A stretch of DNA of 64,000 nucleotides from Acidobacteriaceae bacterium (GCA_903642225.1 CAHJWI010000012.1:25003-89002), one strand, 5' to 3'. Positions 9,837-19,492 are shown, counted from the first letter of the stretch. A program made the numbers and translations. The notes: generated from the letters alone by a model not told the origin.

Positions 9837-9973
9837 CGGTACGGATTGCGCCATTGCGGCATTCCAAGTAGCATCACGCCTTACTGGATCAGGAACGCGC
9901 TGACGTTCCGATCAGATCTTGTTCCTGGTTTGACTGTTTTCTTCTTCTGCAAGGTCTCACAAAGGGTGCGGCT

Positions 9974-10486
9974 ATGGCTGAACAAGTGTACGAGGGACGT
10001 GCGGTGTTGCTGGTAACAGCTATGCTCGGCGCGGAGAATCTCGCGAAGTCTTTGAGCGAAGGTGCCGGCGTGGTGCTGGAAGTGGCGCGGAGCCGTCGTG
10101 CAGCGTTGGCGAGCCTGCGGAGACAGATGTATGTTGCCGTGATCGTGGATACCGAGTTGCCGGCAATTGAAGTGACCTCTACAGAGATGCTGTGGCAGAA
10201 CGGCGGTGTTGCCGTGCCGCTGGAAGTCGATCTGCGTGCACTCGGCGCGGCGGCGTTAACGCGGCTTCTGCGAAGCATGCTTGAGCGTCGCAATGAGATG
10301 GAGACGATCGTGCGTGAAGAGGTGACTCGCTCCATGGCCGAAGAGCTGCGGTCCACGGTGACAGGGATGTTGCTGCAAAGCGATTTGGCTCTGCGCGATA
10401 AAAACCTTTCGCCGGTGCTGGAACGACGTGTTCGTGAGCTGCGCGCGATGGCGGACGACCTGAGGCTACGGTTGCGCGCTGCCTAG
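9974..10486 (+). CDS. Receiver-like protein with C-terminal HisKA-like helices
   Basis: The 170-aa product follows the NtrC-like gene on the same strand after 137 nt. The first 85 residues resemble an atrophied response-regulator domain with an aspartate in the expected strand (VIVDTELP), but without a recognisable threonine and lysine switch. The last 75 residues are strongly helical (REEVTRSMAEELRSTVTGML) and resemble the dimerisation helices of histidine kinases, without a phospho-accepting histidine. It may be a partner or phosphorelay remnant for the upstream regulator. That is inference from position and fold resemblance only. Confidence 0.6.
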   Translation: MAEQVYEGRAVLLVTAMLGAENLAKSLSEGAGVVLEVARSRRAALASLRRQMYVAVIVDTELPAIEVTSTEMLWQNGGVAVPLEVDLRALGAAALTRLLRSMLERRNEMETIVREEVTRSMAEELRSTVTGMLLQSDLALRDKNLSPVLERRVRELRAMADDLRLRLRAA

Positions 10487-10493
10487 TCAGACG

Positions 10494-10516
10494 GCGGCAG
10501 TCTGGTATGCTGCCGC
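10494..10516 (+). terminator. Hairpin, possible terminator
   Basis: GCGGCAG and CTGCCGC form a perfect 7-bp stem around a 9-nt loop, starting 8 nt after the stop codon of the receiver-like gene. No long T tract follows, so termination is plausible but unproven. TATGCT at 10506-10511, within the hairpin, could instead be a -10 element for the next gene. Confidence 0.35.
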
Positions 10517-10584
10517 TAGTTCCCCTACCGGCCGCAGGAGTACGTGCGGGTGTCACGTGGTAGCGGGCAGCAAGGGAGTATCGC

Positions 10585-10869
10585 TTGGGTGATCCGGTAA
10601 CAATTACGGTTCGGCGGAATGGTCCGCTGCGCATTGAGGGTGGCATTCGTCTGATCGACGCAGATGGTGCCGAGTGGGATCTTACAGGGAAACCGGCGGT
10701 ATCACTGTGCCGTTGTGGTGTGAGCGAGAAGCGGCCATTCTGCGATGGGTCACATAACAAGATTGGATGGCAATGCAACGCTTCTGCGGGCAACCTGACT
10801 GGTGGCGAGAGCGCAGCGACCAACCTTATGGCTCCAGTTTCCGGCAACCTGACGGGCAACGGAAAGTAA
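10585..10869 (+). CDS. CDGSH-type iron-sulfur protein
   Basis: A small soluble protein of 94 aa. Its motif CRCGVSEKRPFCDGSH is the C-X-C-X2-(S/T)-X3-P-X-C-D-G-(S/T/A/P)-H signature of CDGSH domains, which bind a [2Fe-2S] cluster through three cysteines and one histidine. These proteins are linked to iron and redox homeostasis, but the exact role is unknown. The start is TTG at 10585 with GGGAG at 6-nt spacing. There is a single CDGSH motif and no membrane anchor. The C-terminal 30 residues repeat a GNLTG element and may be unstructured. Confidence 0.88.
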   Translation: MGDPVTITVRRNGPLRIEGGIRLIDADGAEWDLTGKPAVSLCRCGVSEKRPFCDGSHNKIGWQCNASAGNLTGGESAATNLMAPVSGNLTGNGK

Positions 10870-10920
10870 ACCCTTGAGCGAGTGCAACGTAACGTGCGCA
10901 AGTGCGCACTTCCAATTGGG

Positions 10921-13167
10921 ATGGACATGAAGATCTGCATCTGTTCACTCGCGGTTGCTGCTGCGTTTGCTTTCAATGTTCCAGAACTGATCTGCCAACA
11001 GGCTATGTCCAGCACGACATCAGCAGCTGTAGCCGACTCCACGGCAGAGCTGAGCATGTATGTGGGCCGCTACCAGCGCGAGGGGAATCCCGATGAAGTG
11101 CAGGCCGTGTACGTGCGTGCAGGCGCGCTGACCCTGGACGACGAGCGGCTCTATCCGGAGGTATGGAAGGCTGAATCGCCGGATCACTTCGTGTTGCACT
11201 CGGAAGAGGGCGAAGCGCAGCACCTCGTTTTCCATCGGAGCCTGGCTGGGCCGGTGACAGGCTACAGCCTTGCTGTTGCGAAGTCGCCGGAGGTGAACTA
11301 CATCCGCCTCTCACGAGATGGAGTGCCGATGAACCACGGCCAGCTCTACGTGAGATCAGAAGTGATGGTGCCGGCGCGAGACGGGGTCAAGCTGCATGTG
11401 GTCTTGCTGCGTCCGCAGGGTAGTGAGGCGGATGGCCCGCCCTTGCCGATACTGCTGGACCGCACTCCGTATGGAGCCGGCGGCACGAACGGTTCAGTCA
11501 ACTACGCGAAGCCGGAGTTGGCGGCAAGCGGATATATCTTTGTGTACGCCGATATTCGCGGCCGGTATGGCTCGCAGGGCCAGTTCGTCATGAATCGTCC
11601 TGTGGTGCACGCCATGGGTGATCACAGCGACCCAAAGCTGGTGGATGAGAGCAGCGATACGTACGACACGGTGGCTTGGCTGGTCAAAAATCTGCCGAAC
11701 AACAATGGCCGGGTGGGTGTGCTTGGCATATCGTATCCGGGTTTTCTGGCGATGATGGCGGGTGTGGACCATCATCCTGCAGTCAAGGCGATCAGCCCGC
11801 AGGCACCAATGACGGATGTGTGGATGGGTGACGACTTCTTCCATAACGGTGCGATGCGCCAGACCTACGTGTTCGATTATGCGATTGGCTTGGAGAGTGG
11901 GAAGACCACGACGTTTCCTGAGGCGTCAGGCGACAACTACGATTATTTCTTGACCCACGTGAACTTTGCCGGTGCTGCAGATGCGGCGAAGATCGATCTC
12001 CTTCCAACGATCAGGCACGTGATAGATGAGCCGAGCTACACGCAGAGCTGGCAGGCAATGGCTGTGCAACGGCATTTGGGCAAGCCGGAGGTTCCGACGT
12101 TGGAGACGGGCGGCTTCTTTGACCAAGAAGACATGTGGGGCACGCAGGCAGAGTATGCGGCGCTGAGCGCACATGAGGATCGCAGCGATTTCGGCCACAA
12201 GGCATATTTGGCGCTGGGTCCCTGGAACCATGGTGGCTGGTATGGTGCGGGACGCACATTGGGCTCGCTCGATTTTGGCGAACCTACGGGGAGCGAGTAT
12301 CGGAAGAGGATCGAGGCCCCGTTCTTCGAGCGCTACCTGAAGGACAAGTCAGGTTTCAATGAGATGGCTGACGCAACGGCCTTTCGCACAGGTGTAAACC
12401 AGTGGCAGACGTATGAGGCGTGGCCGCCCGTGAAAGGCTTTACGTCGGCGAAGCTGTACCTAGCTGCCGGGGGAACGCTGGGCTTTGCACCGCAGGCGGG
12501 CGGTGCTGGTGCGGTCACGTATGTGAGCGACCCGGCAAACCCGATTCCGTACCGGGAGCGGCCGATCCAGCCGACGTACGGCAAGGGATCGAAGTGGCGC
12601 ACGTGGCTCGCTGAAGATCAGCAGTTCCTGAAAGATCGCAAGGACATGGCGCGTTTCAGGTCACTCGCTTTGGCTGACGATACGACCGTGACCGGGGATG
12701 TGATTGCGGACGTTTTTGCGTCGACGACCGGGACCGATGGTGACTTCGTGGTGAAGCTGATCGATGAGTATCCGACGGATGCTGCGAACGGGATGGGTGG
12801 GTTCCAGAGCATGGTTGTGGAGGAAATCTTCCGTGGCCGGTACCGGAAGAGCTTCGAGCACCCAGAGGCAATCACCGCCGGCAAGGTGGAAGAGTACAGG
12901 TGGAGTCTGCATGCTGCGGATCACACTTTCCTGAAGGGGCACCGGATGCTGGTGACGGTTCAGTCAACATGGTTTCCGCTGTATGATCGCAATCCGCAGA
13001 CATTTGTGGAACGGATTCCGGTGGCACCGGCGGAGGCGTACAAGCCTGCGACCATTTCGATTATGACGTCGGAGAAGTATCCGTCTCACCTGGAGGTGCT
13101 GCGACCGACGACGGAGTTGCACCCTGATTTGCGGGTCGCAAGCGAGCCACTGGCTCTGACCAAGTGA
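10921..13167 (+). CDS. Secreted CocE/NonD-family hydrolase (X-Pro dipeptidyl-peptidase-like)
   Basis: Serine hydrolase of about 748 aa with an export signal (MDMKICICSLAVAAAFAFN), so it acts in the periplasm or outside the cell. After a small N-terminal domain comes an alpha/beta-hydrolase domain with the oxyanion region LDRTPYGAGG and the nucleophile elbow GISYPGF (serine). The catalytic histidine is probably in GPWNHGGW. The C-terminal third is the jelly-roll domain typical of CocE and PepX relatives (VTGDVIADVFASTTGTDGDF). Substrates in this family include acyl esters, antibiotic amides and X-Pro peptides, and sequence alone does not choose among them. Start could be 10921 or 10927. Its TGA overlaps the next ATG by one base. 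Confidence 0.88.
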   Translation: MDMKICICSLAVAAAFAFNVPELICQQAMSSTTSAAVADSTAELSMYVGRYQREGNPDEVQAVYVRAGALTLDDERLYPEVWKAESPDHFVLHSEEGEAQHLVFHRSLAGPVTGYSLAVAKSPEVNYIRLSRDGVPMNHGQLYVRSEVMVPARDGVKLHVVLLRPQGSEADGPPLPILLDRTPYGAGGTNGSVNYAKPELAASGYIFVYADIRGRYGSQGQFVMNRPVVHAMGDHSDPKLVDESSDTYDTVAWLVKNLPNNNGRVGVLGISYPGFLAMMAGVDHHPAVKAISPQAPMTDVWMGDDFFHNGAMRQTYVFDYAIGLESGKTTTFPEASGDNYDYFLTHVNFAGAADAAKIDLLPTIRHVIDEPSYTQSWQAMAVQRHLGKPEVPTLETGGFFDQEDMWGTQAEYAALSAHEDRSDFGHKAYLALGPWNHGGWYGAGRTLGSLDFGEPTGSEYRKRIEAPFFERYLKDKSGFNEMADATAFRTGVNQWQTYEAWPPVKGFTSAKLYLAAGGTLGFAPQAGGAGAVTYVSDPANPIPYRERPIQPTYGKGSKWRTWLAEDQQFLKDRKDMARFRSLALADDTTVTGDVIADVFASTTGTDGDFVVKLIDEYPTDAANGMGGFQSMVVEEIFRGRYRKSFEHPEAITAGKVEEYRWSLHAADHTFLKGHRMLVTVQSTWFPLYDRNPQTFVERIPVAPAEAYKPATISIMTSEKYPSHLEVLRPTTELHPDLRVASEPLALTK

Positions 13168-13778
13168 TGAACGACGAGCCCGACTACAGGACGATGCACA
13201 CCGGGCCGGTTGCGCATGCAGATGTGCCTGTGAAGACATTGTCAAGCCGCGAGGTGTACCGCAACAGGTGGACCCGTTTGCGTGAGGATGCGATCGTGCA
13301 TGTGGACGGGACGCCTGGAATCTATGGAGTGGTAGACAAGGATCCTGCGTGCATCGTGATTCCTCTGGAGCGGACAGCTGAGGGGGACTTCATCACGCTG
13401 GTGCACCAGTTTCGGTACACGGTGCAGGGCAGCTACTTTGAGCTGCCGCAGGGTGGCTGGGAGATGGGTGACGTCGACTTGGAACAGCTGGCGCGCGGTG
13501 AACTGCGAGAGGAGACCGGGTTGCGTGCGAGACGCATGACACAGCTGGGTACCAACTGGATTGCGTACGGGGCGATGCGGCAGAAGCATGCCGTGTGGCT
13601 GGCTGAAGAGCTGACGCAGGGCGCGAGCGAGCTTGAGGTGGAGGAAACCGGGCTGACGGTGCATCGCGTTGCGGTGGCGGAGTTTGAGCGGATGATGCTG
13701 GATGGGCGGGTGATGGACAACTGCACGATGGCTGCGTGGGCGATGTACCTGGTGTGGAGTCGCTACAGGGCAGCATAG
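13167..13778 (+). CDS. Nudix hydrolase (ADP-ribose pyrophosphatase-like)
   Basis: The ATG overlaps the stop of the preceding hydrolase gene (TGATG), which indicates translational coupling. The 203-aa protein contains a Nudix box whose core is GELREETGL, preceded by ELPQGGWEMG, an arrangement typical of ADP-sugar pyrophosphatases. The N-terminal 60 residues supply the strand-rich dimerisation segment seen in that subgroup (VYRNRWTRLREDAIV). It is expected to hydrolyse a nucleoside diphosphate linked to another moiety, with magnesium. The exact substrate is not determinable from the sequence. Confidence 0.87.
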   Translation: MNDEPDYRTMHTGPVAHADVPVKTLSSREVYRNRWTRLREDAIVHVDGTPGIYGVVDKDPACIVIPLERTAEGDFITLVHQFRYTVQGSYFELPQGGWEMGDVDLEQLARGELREETGLRARRMTQLGTNWIAYGAMRQKHAVWLAEELTQGASELEVEETGLTVHRVAVAEFERMMLDGRVMDNCTMAAWAMYLVWSRYRAA

Positions 13779-13790
13779 CAGGCCGGTTAC

Positions 13791-13807
13791 GGGAGGGTAC
13801 CCCTCCC
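13791..13807. terminator. GC-rich hairpin between convergent genes
   Basis: GGGAGGG-TAC-CCCTCCC is a perfect 7-bp stem 12 nt after the Nudix stop and about 145 nt from the stop of the convergent VWA gene. There is no T run, so it may stall polymerase or protect RNA ends rather than act as a classic terminator. Confidence 0.35.
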
Positions 13808-13951
13808 ATTGGCGTCTAAGTTCCTGAATTCAATGGATCGGGGATGGAAGATCGGATGGTTGGTGGTCGGAGCGACCCAAGTTCTCTCGATAGAGGCGTT
13901 TGAGCGACCTTGCACCGATCTCGCGGCAGCCACTTTGTGTTGACTGGTGGA

Positions 13952-15217
13952 TTACTGGACGGTTTTCATGCGGCGGTTCATGAAGTCCTGCAGGACGTAG
14001 CTGCCGAGGCGCTCGGGGCTGGTGAAATAGGCCTTTCCTCGGCACATGGCGCTGACTTTCTGAACGAATTGCATAAGGGCGAAGTCCTGCGCGAGCATAA
14101 AGGTGTTGATGACAATGCCGGCGCGCTTGCAGCGATTCACTTCTTCCAGAGTTTCGGCGATGACGAGGGGGTCGAGGCCGAAGGCGTTTTTGTAAATGCG
14201 GCCGTCGGGCATGGTGAGGGCGCTGGGCTTGCCGTCGGTGATCATGACAATCTGCTTCATGTCCTTGTTCGAGCGGCGCAGGATGCGCTGTGCGACGCGG
14301 AGGCCCTCGCGGGTATTGGTGTACCAGGGGCCTACCTTGACGCGGGCGACCTGCTGGACGGGCATTTCTTCGGCGGAGTCGTGGAAGAGGACGAGGTGGA
14401 GGGTGTCGCCGGGAAACTGGGTTTTGATGAGGTGGGCGAGCGCCATGGCGACGCGCTTGGCCGGGGTGAAGCGGTCTTCGCCGTACAGGATCATGCTGTG
14501 CGAGCAGTCGAGCATGACGACGGTGGCGCAGCTGCTTTGATACTCGGACTGGCGGATGACGAGGTCTTCGTAGTCGACGTTGAGAGGGAGCGTGAGGCCC
14601 TCGCGGGACATGGCGTTGGAGAGGGTGGCGTTGACGTCGAGGTTCATCACGTCGCCGAACTCGTAGGCCTTGCTGGAACCGGAGCTCTCGACGCCGCTAG
14701 CCTCGAAGCGGGTGTCGTGGCGTCCTGAGACGGCACGGCCCATGCCACCGAGAAGGTCGCGGAGGGTTTTATAACCGAGGAAGTCCATGCTCTTGTCGGT
14801 GACCTGGAAGCGTGCATCGCCCTGGGGTGGGGCGGGCTGGTCGATTTGGCCCTGGCCGTTGGCGTGATCGACTTTGCCGTCGTCGAACTTGCCGGGCTGT
14901 TGCTGCTGGCCCTGGATGAAATTCTCGTTTTCCATCCGCTGCATGAGGTCGCTGAGCATCTGCTCGCGACCTTCGTCGGACATGTCTTCGTATTTCTGCT
15001 GGTCGGCTTCGTTGAGGAAGTCGCCGGATTCCATGAGCTGTCGCAGGGCTTCGCGCAGGTTTTCCATGGTGTGCTCGCCGTTGAGTTCCTGGAACTGGCT
15101 GAAGGGATCCTGAAAGCCGGAGTCGAGCAGGAAGTCGGAGAGCGCCTGCATGACATCGTCGAGCGCGAGTTCGCTGGCGAGGTCGCCGGTGTATTTGGTG
15201 TAGCGGGTGCGTTTCAT
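13952..15217 (-). CDS. VWA-domain protein (CoxE/BatA-like partner of MoxR ATPase)
   Basis: The 421-aa cytoplasmic protein has a C-terminal von Willebrand factor A domain with an intact metal-ion adhesion motif (LDCSHSM, about residues 200-206). The N-terminal half is acidic and glutamine/aspartate-rich with helical repeats ([19 protein letters not shown]). Such proteins are adaptors that work with MoxR AAA+ ATPases in metal insertion or protein-complex remodelling. The MoxR gene lies just upstream on the same strand, 98 nt away, which supports a pair. The start at 15217 ([12 protein letters not shown]) fits the family better than the upstream in-frame methionine at 15268. Confidence 0.85.
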   Translation of the reverse strand: MKRTRYTKYTGDLASELALDDVMQALSDFLLDSGFQDPFSQFQELNGEHTMENLREALRQLMESGDFLNEADQQKYEDMSDEGREQMLSDLMQRMENENFIQGQQQQPGKFDDGKVDHANGQGQIDQPAPPQGDARFQVTDKSMDFLGYKTLRDLLGGMGRAVSGRHDTRFEASGVESSGSSKAYEFGDVMNLDVNATLSNAMSREGLTLPLNVDYEDLVIRQSEYQSSCATVVMLDCSHSMILYGEDRFTPAKRVAMALAHLIKTQFPGDTLHLVLFHDSAEEMPVQQVARVKVGPWYTNTREGLRVAQRILRRSNKDMKQIVMITDGKPSALTMPDGRIYKNAFGLDPLVIAETLEEVNRCKRAGIVINTFMLAQDFALMQFVQKVSAMCRGKAYFTSPERLGSYVLQDFMNRRMKTVQ

Positions 15218-15315
15218 GCAGGAGCCTCTTGAGCGATCGGTTGAAGTATTGGCTCTTGAGAAACCCATGTCTCAGAAGCGAGACATGGGGCATCCACAGT
15301 GTGCGAGAGTTCGCG

Positions 15316-16881
15316 TTAGTTGAAGCCGCGCTTGGTGCGGTTGCGTTGGTAGTCCTGCTGTTCGCGTTCCTTGTCGCGCACCTCTTCGGCGAAGTTAGCG
15401 GCACGGTCTTTGCGGGTGTTGCGCTCTGCGGCGGTAAAGTTGCGCTCTTCGTTGCGGGTGAGGCGCTTGTGGGCGGTCATGCCTTCAAGGAGGAACTCTG
15501 CGGCAGAGACCAGCGCTTCGTTGCTTGCGCGCTTTTCCAGGCCGAGTGGCTTGAGCTTGTCGAAGAGGCCCTGGATCTGCTGAAGTTCTTTGAGGGAGTC
15601 TTCCGCCGCGCTGGCGTCAGAGAGCTGGACGCTGCCGCCGAGGTTGAACCACTGCTCGATTTGCTGGGTGTTGGTGTCGGCGAAATAGCCGTCGAAGGTG
15701 CGTGCGACGGCGGTGCGGATGATCTCGCGCACGACGGTGTCGGCGCCGCGCATCTCGCCTTCGTATTCAAGTTCAATTTTGCCGGTAATGCCTGGCAGCG
15801 CGGTGTAGATGTCGCCGATGCGCGGGACGGCGACGGTCTCGTCGTGAGTAAGGGCGCGACGCTCTGCGTTGGAGAGGACGAGCTCCATGGTGGAGATGGG
15901 CAACCGTTGTGAAACGCCGCTGCGCTTGTCGACGCGCTTGTCTTCGCGGGCGACGAAGGCGATCTGCTCGACGGCTTCGCGGATGTACTTGGGGATGTGG
16001 ATGTCGATCTGAGGACGTGTGACCCAGGCCTCCTGCTGTGTAACGGAGATGGCCTGCTCGAGGGAGTCAAGGTAGTGCGTGCGGATTTCGGAGCCGATGC
16101 GGTCCTTCAGCGGCGTGACAATCTTACCGCGGGCTGTGTAGTCCTCTGGGTTGGCGGAGAAGGTGATGGCGACATCGAGCTGGAGGCGGACGGGGTAGCC
16201 CTTAATCTGCACGTCGCCTTCCTGCATGATGTTGAAGAGAGCAACCTGGATTTTGCCTGCGAGGTCGGGCACCTCGTTGACGGCGAAGATGCCGCGATTG
16301 GCGCGGGGCAAGAGGCCGTAGTGCATGGTGAGTTCACTGCTGAGCTGCTCGCCGGAGCGGGCGGCCTTGATTGGGTCAACGTCGCCGATGAGGTCGGCTA
16401 CGGTCACGTCGGGTGTGGCGAGTTTTTCGACAAAGCGGTCGTCCGGTGTGAGCCAGGCGATGGGGGTGTCGTCACCCTTTTCGGCGATCAGATTCTTGGA
16501 GGTCTGCGAGAGCGGCTTGTACGGGTTATCGCGGATTTCTGAGCCGGCGATGTAGGGTACAAGCGGATCGAGCAGGGTGGTGAGGCCGCGCAGGATGCGG
16601 CTTTTGGCCTGGCCGCGCAGGCCGAGGAGGATGAAGTTCTGGCGCGAGAGGACGGCGTTGACGATCTGGGGGACGACAGTGTCTTCGTAGCCGACGATGC
16701 CGGGGAAGATGGGTGCCTTTGCGCGAATCTTCGTGATGAGGTTGTCGCGGAGCTCGTCCTTGACGGAACGGGAAACGCGCTCCGCGTGCCACTCGCTGCT
16801 GCGGAGTTGACCTAGGGTTGTTGGCAGATTTCGCGACTCGCTTGAGGAAGCGGGCTGCAGGGTGGTCTGTGTGGTTGCCAT
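15316..16881 (-). CDS. MoxR/magnesium-chelatase-like AAA+ ATPase
   Basis: A 521-aa AAA+ protein related to the ChlI subunit of magnesium chelatase. The P-loop is GLRGQAKS (about residues 93-100). The Walker B and sensor region includes NRGIFAVNEVPDLAGKIQ and the helix insert region VTFSANPEDYTARGK. It is longer than typical MoxR (about 330 aa) because of a charged C-terminal tail (RNTRKDRAANFAEEVRDKER). It probably remodels a target complex together with the VWA protein encoded 98 nt downstream. TATACT lies 8 nt before the ATG, so translation probably begins on a leaderless mRNA. Confidence 0.85.
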   Translation of the reverse strand: MATTQTTLQPASSSESRNLPTTLGQLRSSEWHAERVSRSVKDELRDNLITKIRAKAPIFPGIVGYEDTVVPQIVNAVLSRQNFILLGLRGQAKSRILRGLTTLLDPLVPYIAGSEIRDNPYKPLSQTSKNLIAEKGDDTPIAWLTPDDRFVEKLATPDVTVADLIGDVDPIKAARSGEQLSSELTMHYGLLPRANRGIFAVNEVPDLAGKIQVALFNIMQEGDVQIKGYPVRLQLDVAITFSANPEDYTARGKIVTPLKDRIGSEIRTHYLDSLEQAISVTQQEAWVTRPQIDIHIPKYIREAVEQIAFVAREDKRVDKRSGVSQRLPISTMELVLSNAERRALTHDETVAVPRIGDIYTALPGITGKIELEYEGEMRGADTVVREIIRTAVARTFDGYFADTNTQQIEQWFNLGGSVQLSDASAAEDSLKELQQIQGLFDKLKPLGLEKRASNEALVSAAEFLLEGMTAHKRLTRNEERNFTAAERNTRKDRAANFAEEVRDKEREQQDYQRNRTKRGFN

Positions 16882-16889
16882 CTATTGCA

Positions 16890-16895
16890 AGTATA
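16890..16895 (-). promoter_or_regulatory. Probable -10 element of the MoxR/VWA operon
   Basis: TATACT on the minus strand lies 8 nt before the start codon at 16881. Confidence 0.55.
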
Positions 16896-16995
16896 CGAGC
16901 GGCGGCAGGCATGGTGCGCGAACCGGCAGCGTGGTGCGGTGGGATGAGGGTGCCGTATGTTGACAGGCTGAATGATGACCGGAGAGTACAAAGCT

Positions 16996-17027
16996 GCAGC
17001 GGTATAGAAGGGTCGCCATACCGCTGC
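16996..17027 (-). terminator. Hairpin downstream of the esterase gene
   Basis: GCAGCGGTAT and ATACCGCTGC form a perfect 10-bp stem with a 12-nt loop, 14 nt past the stop of the minus-strand esterase gene. A short T-rich stretch (agctttgt) follows on that strand. It is probably a weak intrinsic terminator separating the esterase from the MoxR promoter. Confidence 0.45.
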
Positions 17028-17041
17028 GCTTGCGATGAGGG

Positions 17042-18118
17042 TTAGCGGAAGGAAGCGGCTAGCTGGCTGGAAGCAAAGTCCTCCGCCGCTTTCGCCTGTT
17101 GGACCACGGCACCCATGCCGAAGAATTCGTGCGTGGTGCCGGGGTAGACGCGGTAGGTGACGGTGTTGCCCTCTTTTTTAAGTTTTGCGGCGTAGGCGAC
17201 GCCATCACTTTGAAGCGGATCGAGTTCGGCCGCGATGATGGTGGTTGGTGGCAGGTTGCTAAGACCTGCATTGATGGGGGCGACCTGTGGGCTGTTTGTC
17301 TCGGAGGGATCGATGTAGAACGAGGAGAAGTACTTGAGCTCAGGTGTGTAGAGGGGTAGTGCGGAATTGGTGTAGAGGATGTCGGAGGTCTGTTTGAGAT
17401 TGCTGCTGGTGATGGGATAAATGAGCAGCTGATGGGTGGGTGCCTGGAGCCCCTTGATGCGGGCCGCAATGGCCACCTCTGTGGCGAGGTTGCCGCCGGC
17501 ACTTTCACCGGCGACGGCGACCTTGGTGGAAATGCCGTTGTACACGCCGATGTTGTTGAGGATCCACTCGTAGGAGGCGATGGCGTCGCGGAGAGCAGCG
17601 GGGAATGGTGCCTCGGGTGCTTTGCGGTATTCCACAGAAACGACGATGCTGTTGCTCCCTACCGCAAGGGCACGCGCGCTGGCGTCGTACGTGTCGATTG
17701 TTGCAATGACGAAACCGCCACCGTGAAAATAGAGTGTCACCGGGAAGGGGCCGGTACCGGCGGGAGTGTAGATGCGGATGGGGATCTGATTGGCATCGGG
17801 ACCCGGGATGGTTACCCCATCTGTAATTTTGCCGACCGGTTGGGGCGCGGGTTGCACGTTGGCGCCGCGCGCGATGATTTTCGCTGCGTCCTGGGCTGAG
17901 AACTGCTGCCGTGCGTCCTGCGGAGTGAGCTGAAGGAGGGGTGTGCCCTTGATGAGGTCGTACAAGCCGATGACCTCGGCCATCTGCGGGTCGAGCTTTT
18001 GGAGAATTTGCGCGCTGGTAAGGGGCTGAGTGGTGGCGGCGACCTGCGCGGAAAGAGGCGCGATGGACAGGAGGGCGGCGATACCCGCTTTGATGAGTTG
18101 CTGGGGAGAGGTCGGCAT
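17042..18118 (-). CDS. Secreted alpha/beta-hydrolase esterase (HSL family)
   Basis: A 358-aa exported carboxylesterase. The N-terminus is a signal peptide (IAALLSIAPLSAQVAA), followed by a helical cap segment. The catalytic domain carries the hormone-sensitive-lipase HGGG oxyanion motif (YFHGGGF), the nucleophile elbow GESAGG, an aspartate in ELDPLQSDG and the histidine in TTHEFFG. It should hydrolyse short or medium acyl esters in the periplasm or outside the cell. The start at 18118 (MPTSPQQLIK) places the signal peptide at the N-terminus. Upstream in-frame ATGs would give implausible leader sequence. It is separated from the acyltransferase gene by about 200 nt. Confidence 0.88.
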   Translation of the reverse strand: MPTSPQQLIKAGIAALLSIAPLSAQVAATTQPLTSAQILQKLDPQMAEVIGLYDLIKGTPLLQLTPQDARQQFSAQDAAKIIARGANVQPAPQPVGKITDGVTIPGPDANQIPIRIYTPAGTGPFPVTLYFHGGGFVIATIDTYDASARALAVGSNSIVVSVEYRKAPEAPFPAALRDAIASYEWILNNIGVYNGISTKVAVAGESAGGNLATEVAIAARIKGLQAPTHQLLIYPITSSNLKQTSDILYTNSALPLYTPELKYFSSFYIDPSETNSPQVAPINAGLSNLPPTTIIAAELDPLQSDGVAYAAKLKKEGNTVTYRVYPGTTHEFFGMGAVVQQAKAAEDFASSQLAASFR

Positions 18119-18316
18119 GGATGGCGCTCGTTTGTGGGATGGCCGGGTAACCCGGTTAGGGCGTGAGATGCACGCTGTGAAGGCCGGCCAACGCCAACAA
18201 CCCACGCCAGCCGCCGCCATGTTAATTGGGCAAACAGGTTCTTGATTGAATCCAAAAGTGTCGCCTGCCGGCAGCAAGTGTCACAGGGAGTTGACTTCGC
18301 CGAATGTGCTGCCCTT

Positions 18317-19492
18317 CTAAAACTGGGAGTCTGGCGTGTCGCGGGTGGATAGGAGGGCGGGGAAGCGGTCCGGGGCAGCGCGTTGGTGTTCCAGCTTCTG
18401 GATAACGGAGCGGCCGAGGCGTATGCCGGGCTTTTCGATCCACTGCCATGCGGCGAGTGCGAGCGGAAGTGTAAGAAGCAGCGTGAGTAGGTACTCTGCG
18501 CAGAACTGGAATTTAGCTGAACCTGCCCACGTGTGGCGTGCGGCTTCAACCAGGAGAAAACGCTCGACATAGCGGGCCACGTAGAAGTGCAGAAGGTAGA
18601 GGCTGAACGACACCTTGCCCAGCAGCACGGTGACCGGGTTTACCAGCAGCCGCCACGGATATGCGACCAGCGCCAGGACCAGCAGCAGAAGAATCAGGCT
18701 TTCTGAGGTGAGCTTGTTAATGGAAAAGGGGAGGGCGTAGATATAGAGAACACCAAAGGCAGCGAGCAGGCAGGCTGAGATGGAGCGGCGGTCTTCCGCG
18801 TCAAGGCGATCGCTGGGTGCAAGCCACTTTCGCCAGACGAAGAACCCACACGCGCCGAGCAAAAACGTGGGGTAGTTTGCCGGCAATGACTGATACAGCC
18901 AGAAGCCTTCCGCGCCGGCATGGTTCGCGATTCTGGGTGCGATGAAGTACGCGAACGCGGTGCAGAGGCAGAGCGGGGCTAAGGCCTGTATCGGCGTGCG
19001 GACCCATCGGAAGAGCAGGGGCAGTGTCATGTAGAACGCCGCTTCTGTGGCAACGGACCAGGCACCGGCTGCACCGCTGGTGATAGTGGATGGCGAGAAG
19101 TCAGACAGGTAGACCATGCTGAGTAGAGCGTGAGGCATGGTACCCATTGCCTGCGGCCACAGCCAGTATGTGAGAGCCACGGAGACGTACAGCATGGGCG
19201 TGATGCGAAAAAATCGGCGCAGGATGAAGATGAGCGTGGGACGCGCCTCATGCCGGCGGTTGCTGTGGCTCATGTAGAGGGTAAAGGCGCTGACAAGGAA
19301 GAAGAGTTGCACGCCGCGTTGGCCTGCGAACGCGACCATAAGCAGAAGCGCCGGGCGCAACGGCAGGATGTGGTCCGGCCCCCAGTACACTGCGTGTACC
19401 AGCATCACGTTCAGAATGGCAATGCCGCGCAGCGCATCCAGTTGGCCGAGGTGCCATTTGATGGTCTGCTGCGCTGGGGGGTGGTCGTTCAT
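18317..19492 (-). CDS. Acyltransferase family 3 membrane protein
   Basis: A 391-aa integral membrane protein with around ten hydrophobic spans. It begins with the family signature LDALRGIAILNVMLVHAVYW, in which the Arg and His are the usual conserved residues, and has the LFFLVSAFTLY segment. These enzymes O-acylate carbohydrates such as exopolysaccharide, lipopolysaccharide or peptidoglycan, using an acyl donor from the cytoplasm. The target is unknown. The ATG at 19492 has TATACT 6 nt upstream and no Shine-Dalgarno sequence. A TPR gene lies 40 nt upstream on the same strand but this gene appears to have its own promoter. Confidence 0.87.
   Translation of the reverse strand: MNDHPPAQQTIKWHLGQLDALRGIAILNVMLVHAVYWGPDHILPLRPALLLMVAFAGQRGVQLFFLVSAFTLYMSHSNRRHEARPTLIFILRRFFRITPMLYVSVALTYWLWPQAMGTMPHALLSMVYLSDFSPSTITSGAAGAWSVATEAAFYMTLPLLFRWVRTPIQALAPLCLCTAFAYFIAPRIANHAGAEGFWLYQSLPANYPTFLLGACGFFVWRKWLAPSDRLDAEDRRSISACLLAAFGVLYIYALPFSINKLTSESLILLLLVLALVAYPWRLLVNPVTVLLGKVSFSLYLLHFYVARYVERFLLVEAARHTWAGSAKFQFCAEYLLTLLLTLPLALAAWQWIEKPGIRLGRSVIQKLEHQRAAPDRFPALLSTRDTPDSQF

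Noticed and set aside
13910..16542. Long plus-strand frames opposite the VWA and MoxR genes, rich in Val, Gly and Asp
   Set aside because: They are antisense shadows of high-GC coding sequence. The minus-strand proteins have clear motifs and the shadows have none.
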